Shown here: positions 25,355-36,915 of the stretch, piece after piece
Position numbering within the stretch: position 1 is the first letter of the stretch
Layout: each line of letters opens with the position of its first letter
Source: Epiperipatus broadwayi
Taxonomy: Eukaryota > Onychophora > Udeonychophora > Euonychophora > Peripatidae
Assembly: GCA_028023455.1 (NCBI GenBank)
Contig: JAQFVV010000049.1
Coordinates: forward strand, 3,532,536-3,596,535
Direction: 5' to 3'
DNA length: 64,000 bases
Program-made: the position numbers and the translations under genes
Notes under the pieces: generated by a model
Database searches by the model: none
The model's input: the letters and a program-made list of their open reading frames with translations, nothing else
What the model was told of the DNA's origin: nothing

Positions 25355-25518
25355 ATTTAATATGGGGATTTGAACATAGACTTTCAAGCTCCCTTCAGCT
25401 ATTCACTCTATATCATAAAACTGATAGCACATGACCACCCAAATGAAAAGATAAATGATCTTCAATATTCATATTTCCTGCTAAACCAGCACTCATCAGT
25501 TGGTACAGATCATCATCT
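25355..25518 (-). mobile_element. FB1 copy B, left arm (interrupted by the RTE)
   Basis: Starts with GGGGATTTGAACATAGACTT and runs through CAGCACTCATCAGTTGGTAC, the minus orientation of the FB1 arm. It stops at about 25518 where RTE sequence begins. The expected continuation, AATCAGTGCTCACTTTATAT in other copies, appears as AATCAGGACTCACTTTATAT at 28889, immediately after the RTE and its (AT)n tract. This shows the RTE landed inside this arm. Confidence 0.8.
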
Positions 25519-25823
25519 ATTAACTGAAAGGAGACCCTTTGATTCCTCTTGGAGGCCTTAAAGGAACCGAGCAGGGCAAATTCCTAATGTCCACTCCATA
25601 CGTTCTTGTCGTTGCAGCTGTTATTACTATGTGATTATTCATATAGTATACGAACATGGATGGGCTGCTCACCAACATGCATTAGCCAGCATGGTGAGTT
25701 TATTGGCTTTTTACCTCTGAGTTTAAGATCAAGAAACACCATGGTCTTTCTTCTCAGTGCCTGATAAGGCAGAATGAATGTTTGTGTAAATGATAAATAT
25801 TTTTCCAATACCTATATACAATT
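25519..25823 (+). promoter_or_regulatory. RTE 5' leader, likely internal promoter region
   Basis: The leader upstream of the ORF is richer in G+C than neighbouring DNA (for example GGAACCGAGCAGGGCAAATT near 25564). LINEs rely on internal promoters in this region, so a promoter role is inferred from family knowledge; no TATA box or defined element is evident. Confidence 0.4.
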
Positions 25824-28781
25824 ATGACAGACAAAAATAAAGCATGGCCCTTATTACCAGGAGGCTGTAAAGTCACCAACCAAGGCAGCGGTTGGTGGCT
25901 GAAGGCAGAGGGTGCTAAGAATCCCCTGATTGCAGACCCAGGCTGCCAGTTGATGACGACTTTTTATTTAGGTACTTACAACTGCAGATCACTTTCAAGT
26001 GAAGGAAGATTGCAAGAATTAGAAGAAGAACTGTCTTATATTAAATGGGACATTATTGGACTTTGTGAAGTTAGAAGAAAAGGTGAAGAAACAATTGATT
26101 TAAAAAGTGGACATATACTCTATTATAAAGGCACACATATTGGAAATACAAGTGGAGTAGGATTCATTATAAATAAAAAGTGGAAGAACAATATTGTGGA
26201 GATTGATGGTGTATCGGACAGAGTGGCAAGATTAGTTATACAACTTAATAGCAGATACCAAATGCAGATAATTCAGGTTTATGCCCCAACAAGTTCTCAT
26301 AGTGATGAAGTAGTAGAAGATTTTTATATGGATGTACAAAAGGCTTTTGATCAGAGTAAACAACATTTTAAAATTGTTATGGGAGACTTTAATGCTAGAA
26401 TTGGTAGACAAATGAAAGATGAAATTGCTGTAGGTAATTTTGGTTATGGTAATAGAAATGAGAGAGGACATAGACTTGTGGAGTTTGCAGAAAAAGAAAA
26501 ACTTTATATTATGAATTCATTTTTTGAGAAAAATGTTAAAAGGAAATGGACATGGAAACATCCAAATGAAGGTACAGCAGAATTGGATTATATTTTGACT
26601 AACAGAAAATACATATTTCAAGATTGTAATGTTCTTAATAAATTTAACACAGGAAGTGATCATCGATTAGTAAGGTGTAAGTTACGTGTTAATGTAAAAC
26701 TAGAGAGACAAAAATTATTAAGAAAAACAATATTTACAGTTGATATTCCTAATCTTCAGAAACATTCTAATGAATTTAAATCAGAACTTACAAATAGGTT
26801 TCAAGTGTTAGGAGATTTTGAACATGATTCAGATTTGAATGAAATTAATATGAAAATAACTGATACACTTTTAAAAACTGCAACAAAGATAGCTGGTAGA
26901 AAAAAGCAGCAATTGACTAATAAAATTTCTACTGAGACTAGAGAATTTATGAAGAAAAGAAGGAATATGAAGATATACAAAAATGATGTATTAAAAAGAA
27001 TTGAATATCTCGAATTTTGTAAAATGGTACGGAAAAGAGTTGAAAATGATATAAGAAAGTATAACTGTGAAATAGCAAGGAAAGCTGTAGAAGAAAATAA
27101 AAGTCTCAAGAATGTTAAACAACATTTTGGTATTGGTAGGAAATTTATATCTGCAATAAGAAAAAAAGATGGAATTATTACTAAAAAGAGAGATGACATC
27201 ATGAAATTGGTAGAAGATTTTTATCAAGAATTATATAGTAATAAAGAACAAGTACCTCCTATATCTATTACATCTTCCGAATTGCCCAGAATTTTAAATG
27301 AAGAAGTGAGACATGCAATTAAATGTATGAAGAAAGGAAAGGCTCCAGGAAATGATGGAATTATAATTGATATATTAAAAGAAGCAGGTGAAAAAATAGA
27401 AACAATTTTAGCAAAGTTATATACCAAATGTCTAAATGATAGAGATGTACCAGAAGATTGGAAGAATGCAGTAATAATATTAATATTTAAAAAAGGTGAT
27501 AAAGAAGATATTAGAAATTACAGACCTATCAGCCTTTTATCAGTTTTATATAAAATTTTTACCAAGATAATTACAACTCGTCTACAGAGAACTTTGGATT
27601 TCCACCAACCAAGAGAACAAGCTGGATTTAAAAGTGGTTTTAGTACAATAGATCATATCCAGGTATTGAGAGAAGTCATAGAGAGGACAAACGAATATGA
27701 GTTGTCATTATGTTTTGGATTTGTAGATTATGAAAAGGCATTCGATTCTATACACATTTCTTCAGTGATTAAAGCATTGGATCATCAAGGTATAGATCCA
27801 GGATATTGTCATATTTTAATGAATATTTATAAAAATGCAACAGCAACAATTAGATTACATAATGATACTGGAAAAATCAACATTGAGAAAGGTGTAAGAC
27901 AAGGTGACTCCATATCTCCAAAACTTTTTACAGCAGTGCTGCAAGAAGTATTTTGTGGATTAAAATGGGAAACTAAAGGAGTGAAAGTAAATGGAGAGTA
28001 TTTAAGTCATTTAGATTTCGCAGATGATGTAGTTGTTTTTGCAAATAATGCTTCAGAGCTGCAGGAAATGTTGCAGGAGTTAGCAGATGAAAGTAGAAAA
28101 GTAGGACTAAAGATAAATGTTAAAAAGACTAAAGTAATGTTTAATCGATTTGCTCAAAATATGAAAATAAAGATTGATTATGAAGAATTAGAAGAAGTTA
28201 ACAGTTACAAATACCTTGGTCAGATTATTAATACAGATGGAAACATAATGGAGGAAATTAATCATAGAATTAAACTTGGTTGGAGTGCTTTTGGTAGAAA
28301 TAACTTGATACTAAAAGGAAATATGCCTATGTGTTTGAAAAGGATGGTTTTTAACAAATGTGTTTTACCAGTTCTTACTTATGGATCTGAGACTTGGACA
28401 CTTAATAGAAGAGCAATACAGAGACTTCAGACCACTCAAAGGAGTATGGAGAGATGTATGTTGGGAGTAACAAGAAGAGATCGAAAACGCAATGTATGGG
28501 TAAGACAACAAACAGGTGTTACTGACTTTATTGAAAAAATTAAAAGATTGAAATGGAGTTGGGCTGGACATATTGCTAGAAGAGATGATAATAGATGGAC
28601 AATTGAAATTTTAAACTGGATTCCAAGAGATTGTAAAAGACCCAGAAAGAGACCACATGTGAGATGGATGGATGAAATAAGAAAATGTGTAGGGGTGTTG
28701 TGGAGAAGAGAAGCTAAAGATCGGAGAAGATGGATTAAACTTGGAGAGACCTTCATCCTGCAGTGGATTGATAATGGTTGA
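25824..28781 (+). CDS. RTE retrotransposon ORF: endonuclease-reverse transcriptase, intact (985 aa)
   Basis: This is the only intact long ORF in the window. Residues about 47-290 form an AP-type endonuclease that nicks target DNA: TYNCR (N53), CEVRR (E82), MGDFNAR (D188, N190) and SDH (278-280). Residues about 500-800 form the reverse transcriptase for target-primed synthesis: GKAPGNDG (505-512), NYRPISLLSVLYKIF, QAGF (599-602), FVDYEKAFD (633-641), RQGDSISPKLF and FADD (732-735, the YxDD-type catalytic box), then YKYLG (796-800). The C-terminal part has LTYGSETW and the GHIARR segment common in RTE/BovB and in domesticated CFDP2-like proteins. The length is normal for an RTE ORF2. No stop or frameshift is seen, so it may be active. 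Start chosen as the first in-frame ATG; 39 upstream-type residues precede the endonuclease core. Confidence 0.93.
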   Translation: MTDKNKAWPLLPGGCKVTNQGSGWWLKAEGAKNPLIADPGCQLMTTFYLGTYNCRSLSSEGRLQELEEELSYIKWDIIGLCEVRRKGEETIDLKSGHILYYKGTHIGNTSGVGFIINKKWKNNIVEIDGVSDRVARLVIQLNSRYQMQIIQVYAPTSSHSDEVVEDFYMDVQKAFDQSKQHFKIVMGDFNARIGRQMKDEIAVGNFGYGNRNERGHRLVEFAEKEKLYIMNSFFEKNVKRKWTWKHPNEGTAELDYILTNRKYIFQDCNVLNKFNTGSDHRLVRCKLRVNVKLERQKLLRKTIFTVDIPNLQKHSNEFKSELTNRFQVLGDFEHDSDLNEINMKITDTLLKTATKIAGRKKQQLTNKISTETREFMKKRRNMKIYKNDVLKRIEYLEFCKMVRKRVENDIRKYNCEIARKAVEENKSLKNVKQHFGIGRKFISAIRKKDGIITKKRDDIMKLVEDFYQELYSNKEQVPPISITSSELPRILNEEVRHAIKCMKKGKAPGNDGIIIDILKEAGEKIETILAKLYTKCLNDRDVPEDWKNAVIILIFKKGDKEDIRNYRPISLLSVLYKIFTKIITTRLQRTLDFHQPREQAGFKSGFSTIDHIQVLREVIERTNEYELSLCFGFVDYEKAFDSIHISSVIKALDHQGIDPGYCHILMNIYKNATATIRLHNDTGKINIEKGVRQGDSISPKLFTAVLQEVFCGLKWETKGVKVNGEYLSHLDFADDVVVFANNASELQEMLQELADESRKVGLKINVKKTKVMFNRFAQNMKIKIDYEELEEVNSYKYLGQIINTDGNIMEEINHRIKLGWSAFGRNNLILKGNMPMCLKRMVFNKCVLPVLTYGSETWTLNRRAIQRLQTTQRSMERCMLGVTRRDRKRNVWVRQQTGVTDFIEKIKRLKWSWAGHIARRDDNRWTIEILNWIPRDCKRPRKRPHVRWMDEIRKCVGVLWRREAKDRRRWIKLGETFILQWIDNG

Positions 28782-28786
28782 TGATA

Positions 28787-29262
<476 letters not shown>

Positions 29263-29754
29263 ATTATGCTTGTATTTCAAAAATATTAAAATTGTATTTG
29301 AAAGAGTATTAAAATGATTTGTTATGAGTCTGCATGCAAATAATTATGAATAATGTATTAGAATGAAAATAATGTGATATGATTATAATACTACACATTA
29401 CATATTTATGCAGTAATAAAATATATTTAAGTGCTGTTGAAATTAGTAATATTTTATTAATATATATATTTAAATAATAATTTTTCTGATAAAATAATTT
29501 TTATTGTAAATCATAAGCTTTTTTATTTTTATACTTACCAATACTGAGGAGAAAATGTAAAATGTTGATTGTTAATCGTATTTAAATTGTTACTATTTTT
29601 TTTTTTTTTTAAAAAAAAAACAACAACTTAAATTCAAATATAGAAATTCTGCTTGTGTGTTTATTTTGGTTAAATAAATTGTAACCAACATTTAATTTCT
29701 ATCATATGGATTTTTTAAAAAATTTATACATTTTAGGTATTGGTGACAATGCAA

Positions 29755-29870
29755 TATTGAAATGCATCTTGGGGGTCGTTTGTCTTTTATTATATCTTTA
29801 TTTATATGAATTTGAAAATAATTGGGGAAGTGTGGAGGTGTTTATTATATTTATAAAGATATTACATACG
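29755..29870 (+). repeat. Dispersed repeat R2, copy 1
   Basis: AAATGCATCTTGGGGGTCGT followed by a run through GGGGAAGTGTGGAGGTGTTT. It is nearly identical over about 100 bases to 30196-30295, and a more diverged copy lies at 61077-61190. No coding signature. Confidence 0.75.
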
Positions 29871-30117
29871 GGACAGAGAAAGGTGAATAATTCCGTGTGT
29901 GTAAATTTTAAAAAATCAGATATATTAATCTTTAACTGAGGTTTAAAGTTTGGATCTGTGTTAGAGATAATCTCTAGTTTCGAAAATGATTAGTAATAAT
30001 CATTAGTGAATTTATCTGAAATGGATGGCGTCAAAGTTATGAGTGGAGGGAGTTTCACAATGGTATTTCACAATGGTAAATGAAAATGTAACAATTTACT
30101 ATAGATAAATACTTTGC

Positions 30118-30147
<30 letters not shown>

Positions 30148-30156
<9 letters not shown>

Positions 30157-30295
30157 TAGTGACCTGGGCCAACTGATGAGTGCTGGCTCAGCACGAAATG
30201 CATCTTGGGGGTCGTTTGTCTTTTATTATATCTTTATTTATATGAATTTGAAAAAAAATTGGGGAAATGTGGAGGTGTTTATTATATCTATCCAA
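30148..30295 (+). mobile_element. FB1 fragment fused to repeat R2, copy 2
   Basis: 30148-30200 matches the FB1 right arm (GACCTGGGCCAACTGATGAG, then TGCTGGCTCAGCACGAAATG). At AAATGCAT the sequence leaves FB1 and enters R2 (CTTGGGGGTCGTTTGTC) instead of the usual ATATTGG continuation. This makes R2 either an FB1 subfamily or the product of a template switch. Confidence 0.65.
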
Positions 30296-30446
30296 TATTT
30301 TAGTGTTATCCAACTATTGTTCAAGTTAACAGAATTTGTGGATTGAATTTCAAACTGCATTGATATAGATTTAGTATGCTTTTATTGATGTGCAAATAAA
30401 TAATTGTATACTTTAAAAAAATAAGCATTTATTTGCAGTTAATTAA

Positions 30447-30597
30447 AATAGAAAGAGACCACATGTGAGATGGTTGGATGAAATAAGAAAGTGTGCAGGG
30501 GTGATGTGGAGAAGAGAAGCTAAAGATCGGAGAAGATGGATTAAACTTGAAGAGACCTTCATCCTGCAGTGGATTGATAATGGTTGATGATGATGAT
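30447..30597 (+). mobile_element. RTE fragment, 3' terminal about 150 bp
   Basis: Nearly identical to 28647-28785 of the intact RTE (AGAAAGAGACCACATGTGAG and GATCGGAGAAGATGGATTAA), ending GATTGATAATGG plus TTGATGATGATGATAAA. Severe 5' truncation is usual for LINE insertions. The near identity implies recent insertion. Confidence 0.9.
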
Positions 30598-30599
30598 AA

Positions 30600-31711
30600 A
30601 TTAAAATAAAATAAAAAAATAAAAGATGAAATCTTAATTTCATTTAATTATTTAATTAAAATTTTGTTTTTTTATATGCTACTGCATAAACATAAAAATC
30701 TTGTAATGCATATGAATTTCATTTCAAATAACGAAAATAGAATAACATTATTTAAATTCTCAGTTTTTTAATTGGAATATGAAAGTCGCTAAAAGTTCAT
30801 GGTAAAATATCTGATAAAGTAATGTTTTATAAACCAAAAAATAAATTATTTCTTCAATAACAATTATAAATATTATATTTAATTTGAACTACAAATGCGG
30901 GGTGTCCATAAATTAATTAAGTCAATCACCAAATTAGTCTTTGAAATAAAAAAAATATTGATTTTTAGGGTAATACTCAACTAATTGACTATAAGTATTT
31001 TTTTTATAAAATATTTTTTATAATTACTTCTGTTAGGAAATAATTGTGTAAACAGAAAATGTGTATATATCAGAAATGAATTACCTGTAAATAGATAGGA
31101 GATTAATGTCTATCATAGTTAAATTTTAATTTTCAAAATAACTTAATTTCAATGCTTTTTTCAGTATATATACTCTCAAGGGCCATATGTATCTATATAA
31201 TACAATTTTCAAATACAAATCAAAATTGGAAAAGAATAAAATATCTGTATGCTGTTTTTTCATAAAATAATAATCAGAAAATAATAAATGCTTTACAACA
31301 GCTATATAAATATCAACATTTTTTATACATTAAAAACCTTTTTCAGCACCTGATTTCATGCCTTTTTCAGATGATAATAATTTATTATGTCAACAAACTA
31401 TTTCAAACATAAAACCATCTAGTGTTCAATAATGAAATTAAAACAAACAATACCAATATAAATCATTAAAATAAATCAAAATCCACATATATAAAGCCAG
31501 TAATTACAAAATAATTGACTATATCAGAACAATACAATAAATAAAATAAATTACATGCATGTTTTCTTTTTTTACAATTATATATATGTCAAATTATATA
31601 ATGTGACATTCATTTTTAATTAACCATTAACCAAATTTATAAAACCTTACAAATATTCATACAATTATTTAAATATGAATATATTGTTTATACTAAACTT
31701 AATATAATTAG
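30600..31711. other. AT-rich, no gene seen
   Basis: No repeat copy or coding motif recognised. Confidence 0.55.
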
Positions 31712-32460
31712 AATGGACTTAAACTCAGACTTTCAAGCTTTCTACAGCCAGGCACTCCATTCAATACAATTGATACATATAACCACATACATGTGAAAAA
31801 GGTAAACGATTACCAATATACACATTTTGTGCTTAACCAGAACTCATCAGTTGATACAGATTATCTCACACACATATATACAATCAGTGCTCACTTTATA
31901 TTAAGGATAGCAAATTTTACACTTTAATAGACAAACATTAATCTTCCCCATTCTCCAATTCCTCAGTTATTTATATCATTGAAAATCCAATGATGGAATG
32001 CTCAAATCCCTTGTTGATGCCAATATTATTACTATGCCTATGTTGATTTTAAGTCATTCTGAATCCTATTTGTGTATTTAAATGGATATATTAAGGTCCT
32101 ATATATGAGGGATCAGAGTAAAAGTCAATATGGGTATGATAATAATATTGGCATCAACAAAGGCTTTGAGCATTCCATCATCAAATTATCAACCATGCAG
32201 ATGTTTGAAGAGTTGAAGGGTGGGGAAGATTGAAGCATGTTCATTAAAGTTTGACAATTTGCAATCTTAATATAAACTGAACAATAATTTTACATATGTG
32301 TGGAAGATGGTGATCTGGACCAACTAATGAGGGCTGGTTTAGCATGAAATACATATATTGGTTACCATTTATCTTTTTCACATGTATGTGGTCTTGTGTA
32401 TCAGTTGTGTAGAATAAAATGCATCACTTTATGAAACTTGAAAATCTAAGTTGAAATTTA
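31712..32460. mobile_element. FB1 copy C, full-length foldback element
   Basis: The left arm (31712-32050) and right arm (32120-32458) are inverted copies of about 340 bp around a spacer of about 70 bp (32051-32119). Pairs include GGCATCAACA / TGTTGATGCC at the inner ends and CACATACATGTGAAAAA / TTTTTCACATGTATGTG further out. Both outer ends carry the tRNA T-arm-like motif with CTTGAAA beside it. No ORF. This copy defines the family layout seen in deleted form at 24515 and 25355/28890. Confidence 0.8.
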
Positions 32461-32850
32461 TTATAATATAAATATTGTAACGGTCAGATTTGTATGCTTC
32501 GTTAACATAGTGCAGAATTCGACCACCACACAGAAAGCAGCACCATAGGTAGTGAAGCTACCAGTAATACTGAGTTTGAACATGATTTACTGGTTGCACA
32601 ATATACTCCATGAAACAATGCATCTGATGCTACATTAGTAAACATTTCTTTAGGCACAGGGATCAGGGAGATGCGAGAGACTTGTAGACATTATTTTCGA
32701 GTTAGCTATTGTGACGACCACATAAAAATTGTAGTCACATGTATATACTTACTAATAGGGATAAATAGTTAGGACTAGAAAAAAAAATAATAGAGGAAGG
32801 AATGAGAGTTAGTAAATGTTTAAAAAAGAAAGGATTAAAAAGAGAAAAGG

Positions 32851-33018
32851 TTATTTCTGATTTATTTTAAGGGAAGGGAGGGGGGTGCATAAAGAAATGT
32901 GTCTCTTTCTCTTTTTAAACTATGAGTTAGCTGAATATTTGGAAATTACTTCTGATTTATTATAAGAGAAGGGGAGGGGCTGTATAAAGAAATGTGTCTC
33001 TTTCTCTCTTTAAGCTAT
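32851..33018 (+). repeat. Duplicated promoter-like block inside the nested LTR
   Basis: Two units (32851-32922 and 32947-33018) share TTCTGATTTATT, a G-rich run (AAGGGAAGGGAGGGGGG in the first), ATAAAGAAATGTGTCTCTTT and TTTAARCTAT. A TATA-like ATAAA beside a G-rich box, in tandem, is what a U3 enhancer/promoter could look like; the function is inferred. Confidence 0.6.
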
Positions 33019-33035
33019 ATATTGCAATACATTAA

Positions 33036-33100
33036 AATGAATTGTAAACTTGAAAAAATGAATTGTACACTTGAAAAATGAATTATAAACTTGAAATAAA
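33036..33100 (+). repeat. Three short tandem units in the nested LTR
   Basis: AATGAATTGTAAACTTGAAA-type units of about 20-24 bases occur three times (TGTAAAC, TGTACAC and TATAAAC variants). A second small tandem, ATTCTTTCCACTAATTAAA, occurs at about 33247-33285. Confidence 0.75.
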
Positions 33101-34480
33101 AAAATGAAATATATAACATAAGAATAATATGGTTGTATAAAATAGATGTGTGGAATATGTTGGACTAATTAAATTCCATGAACAAAGAGGAATGTATCTA
33201 AAGGAAAAGCTTCACTTTATAATTATAGTTTGACTAATTAAACCTACATTCTTTCCACTAATTAAATATACATTCTTTCCACTGATAAGAGTTTGTTGGA
33301 AATTATAAGTAAGAATTAATTAAAAAATTACAATAAACAATGGACAAAGAAAAGTAAAAAAGGGATTACCCTTATTGTATTCATTACTACTAGAGAATTC
33401 AAAGGATCAGCAGCAAAGAAAGAAATGAAAGAAGTGCATGGCTAGTGGCATTAAGGGGATGTGGGTTCATGCTCAACCCACCTTACCACTGACTCATGAT
33501 GAATGACATCTGTGCGTGACCTGCTAGATAGACTGCCACTTCTGTAAGTGAATGACATAAAATTTCTCTAAATAACCAAGAAGAACCAAGAACTGAGACT
33601 TTAAAGTAACAAAATTATATTCAAAGAGGGACCCATCTAGCCAACAGTCTGTAAAGGACATACCGTCTCTACAAAAGAAGTGGATGAGATCCCACAGGAT
33701 GGTATGGAGCACTCAGAAGGACTGCCAATGAGAACAACTGCAAAAAACCTAGGTAATCGTTAAGCATGCATGCATTTTGTTGTTAAAATTTTGCAATAAA
33801 AAAAAAGAACTAAATAATAAGAACTAAATTTTGGAAATGATAATCTTTATAGATATAGAACACTGTCATATAGAATTCCAAGATCGAGCTTAATATATTG
33901 CTTTGATATTTGATATATACTATATTCTATTTATTGTTATTATGTAATTTATATAAGTGTGTGTGTTATTAAATATTATTTATTATTCTTAAAGTGCTTA
34001 GACTTGCTTTATTCTCTTATCACCAAGCTACGGGAGGGGGGGAAATCTGTTAATTTATTGATTAAAGGTTAATGTTATTTTAAAGCATTCATGTTGCTGC
34101 TTCTATTGTGGTAGTCTCAAATTAAAAAAATATATATATCAAGTGCTGGACATTTGTTAAATTTTCTTAGGAATAGTTTTCATGTTTAGCAGTCAAGAGT
34201 GCTTGATCAGGAAAGATAACGTTGAGATAATATGTTTGTATTGCTTCAGGGTTATCAAGGGTACAGATATAAAGTTAAATTTGTAACTGCATTTGCTCTT
34301 TGCTTGTATTGTAACGTCAGTTATCGCCAAGATATAATGGGCTGATCGAATATAAATAATAAATAAATATGAAAACAAAGGGTTGAAACTAATAAAAATT
34401 TTGATAATAAAATAAAGGGTAAAATTTTTTAAAAAAGGGAAAATTTTATTTATGACAGCAAATAACTGTACCCGTTACAA

Positions 34481-34500
34481 TTGGGGACCAGTCTGGGATA
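34481..34500 (+). other. Primer-binding-site-like sequence
   Basis: ATTGGGGACCAGTCTGGGAT directly follows the LTR end CCCGTTACA, the usual position of the tRNA primer-binding site in Ty3-type retrotransposons. The complementary tRNA is not identified from sequence alone. Confidence 0.6.
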
Positions 34501-36915
34501 TTTTGGCAAAAAAATAACCACATCCATTACACTATATATAATATTAATATTAGACATTTATATTTTAAATAATCGAAAAGATAGGACATTGAATGGGTGT
34601 TGAATAAATAAATATATGACAGCAGACATATGGTTTGAAATTATTTAATGATAATATTTTATACTAAATCATTTAATTAAAGCATTTGATTATATTAGAA
34701 TCTCAGTAGTGGTATTATTATTCCGATACTGTTATATTTTCAAAGAAATACAATTATTTGGCTGATGTAATCTAGCTATCTGAATTCTTGAGCAAATATT
34801 TCAAGAACATGCCTTCAGGGATTTAATATCTTTGCAATGCACAAGTCTAAATTAGAATTGATAATAGCAGCTGTGGACATATATTTTATTTAATTAAATA
34901 AGGTATTTATAAATGATTATGGACAGACATTTATTTGAGAGTGAATTTATGTCATTAATGCAGAGACGGAGTCATACATTGAATAATAAAAATAATAATA
35001 AGAAACATGTGGTACATTTAGAACTGCAATGCGAGTGTGGCAGTACATTAAAACTGTGAAGCCAATGGATGAATTTAAAACAATGGGCTGGCATTTGCCA
35101 TAGGCCCAAAGGTAAGATGTCACATAAGCATAATCAGGTGCAAAGGGTTCATGCCACACTTACTCCCTGACTGTGTTATGGGCATCAAGCCCTATGGAGA
35201 CATTCATTATGTCCACTTGTGTAGGATGATTGGGATTCAGTAAATCCGGTATGATCCAGGATAGCCAAGGCTCATAATGGGTTATCGCATCTCTAAACTG
35301 TAACGCATGTATATTCACATAACATTCTGTTAAGATTTAATATAGATTTATAACTCGGTCCTACATTACCAATATTTAATAAATAACGTGTTTTGCTCTC
35401 AAAGAAATGCACTTAATGGATTTATTATTTAAAATTAAAAACAAGTGTACAAAGCAATAGGTAAGTTGGGGGTTATTAAGAACTAATATGTCCACCATTT
35501 GTTACTTAGTAGACCAATGCATTTACAATAAATGAAGCAGTGAATGCATGTCAATATATATGAGAATAATGAAAGAATTTAATAGAAGTAAATATTAATT
35601 ATAGGACTTGCAGGACACACATCCACTGTTTCAGGCAATCATGTATTTGTATTTTAGAGAATTATGAAGATTTCCAAGCTGACCAGCCAACACGAGTATC
35701 TTTAGTAGGTCACTGTACAAGATGGCAACCATTTAGATTAGGATTTAAAATTTGGTGAGGTCTGGTCAGAAATCTTATAGGCATGCTATCATTACATAAT
35801 AAAAAATTGTAAAATTAGAAATACATTCCCAAGAAATAGACAGAGTTAGGTAAGCTAGATTATTAAAGAATTTACATAATAAATTAATAATTAAATTTAT
35901 AATTGTACAATTTATATAGAGAGTGAGCTATAGCTTGAATAATATTTAGAGTACTCTAGAAGGCCTTGGGTACAAGTACCTGTTTTATAAGAAGCTTTCA
36001 GATTGCATGGTGAGTAGCATATTGTTCCTGAGTTTAAACAGTAACAGTTCTTTACAACACTCAGGTTATTAACTCATTTCAGTAGCAGCAGCTTTCCAAT
36101 TGTTTGGGAAGCAGTACCTCTTGGTTTAATTTGTGAAGGACACATGTGGAGGTTCAGGCATATGATTGACCATCTCCAGGGGGAGAATAGTCTGGGCACT
36201 TCCTACTCAATCATCTTGTAGTGGACAAATTAATTTTAAGATTTTGAATTCTCTCAACCAAGCAAGAGCACAGCCAAAGTCTAACTAAAAGTTCTTAGAA
36301 ATCCAAAATGTCCTCTTTTCTTTATCTTATCTTTTAAATTTTATTCTATTTTATTTTTAGCTCCATTCATTTGCCCTGAGGAGAATCAATGCATTTTTAT
36401 AAGTTTAATTAATTCAGAAAGCTGCATTCCTATTGTTTAGGTTTATTTTACCTTTTAACATTTTCGTAATTAAAGCTTTTAGGGAATTTTCTTTTTAATT
36501 AATCTATTATCTCTCACCGACCATTACTTGCAAAATTTCAAGTACAAAAGGGAATAGATAATTATTTTTACTTTTCTTTTAAATTACAATCTAATTTTCA
36601 AAATTATTATTTAAAATATGATTTTTAAAAACAGCAATAAACTAATGAACGTTTATAATTTAAAATAAATAGTTAAAGTTATATAAAATTATATAACTAA
36701 AAGAGAAATCTAAATTATATCAATTATTTTTATTTATTGCTTTAAATTGATATCAAAGTGTGTGTGTGTTTATGGTGAATTTTACAGATATTTATACATT
36801 TTTAATATTGCTACACACACAATTCAATACCAAAAAGTTTAAATTTGGGTGGGATAAGGTGGTGGGTGAGAAATGATAGAAAAAGGTGAAACTTAAGATT
36901 CGAATTCGAATCTTA

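Larger units (their letters stand above)
32710..34531 (+). mobile_element. Nested near-solo LTR with CTAT target duplication
   Basis: The insertion starts TGTGACGACC and ends CCATTACA. CTAT occurs on both sides (32706-32709 and 34532-34535), while the uninterrupted LTR at 39277-39280 has a single CTAT. The first LTR ends CCCGTTACA at 34480, followed by ATTGGGGACCAGTCTGGGAT (34481-34500), which resembles a Ty3-type primer-binding site. The last bases (AAATAACCACATCCATTACA) are a diverged duplicate of the LTR end AAATAACTGTACCCGTTACA. So a complete 5' LTR, about 30 bases of leader and the last 20 or so bases of the 3' LTR remain; the rest was deleted. Confidence 0.8.
32476..36915 (-). repeat. 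3' LTR of the gag-only element, split by a nested insertion
   Basis: Homologous to 39047-41670 over its whole length once 32710-34535 is removed (about 2.61 kb against 2.62 kb). The last shared bases are around AAGATTCGAATTCGAATCTT at about 36895-36914. The small ORF at 34947-35159 lies within the LTR and has no domain. Confidence 0.88.

Noticed and set aside
26232-28756. Several minus-strand ORFs within 26232-28756
   Set aside because: Antisense shadows of the intact RTE ORF; the same shadows recur at 61390-61781 opposite the truncated copy.
33036-33100. CRISPR-like short repeats
   Set aside because: Directly adjacent tandem units without spacers, in a eukaryotic LTR.
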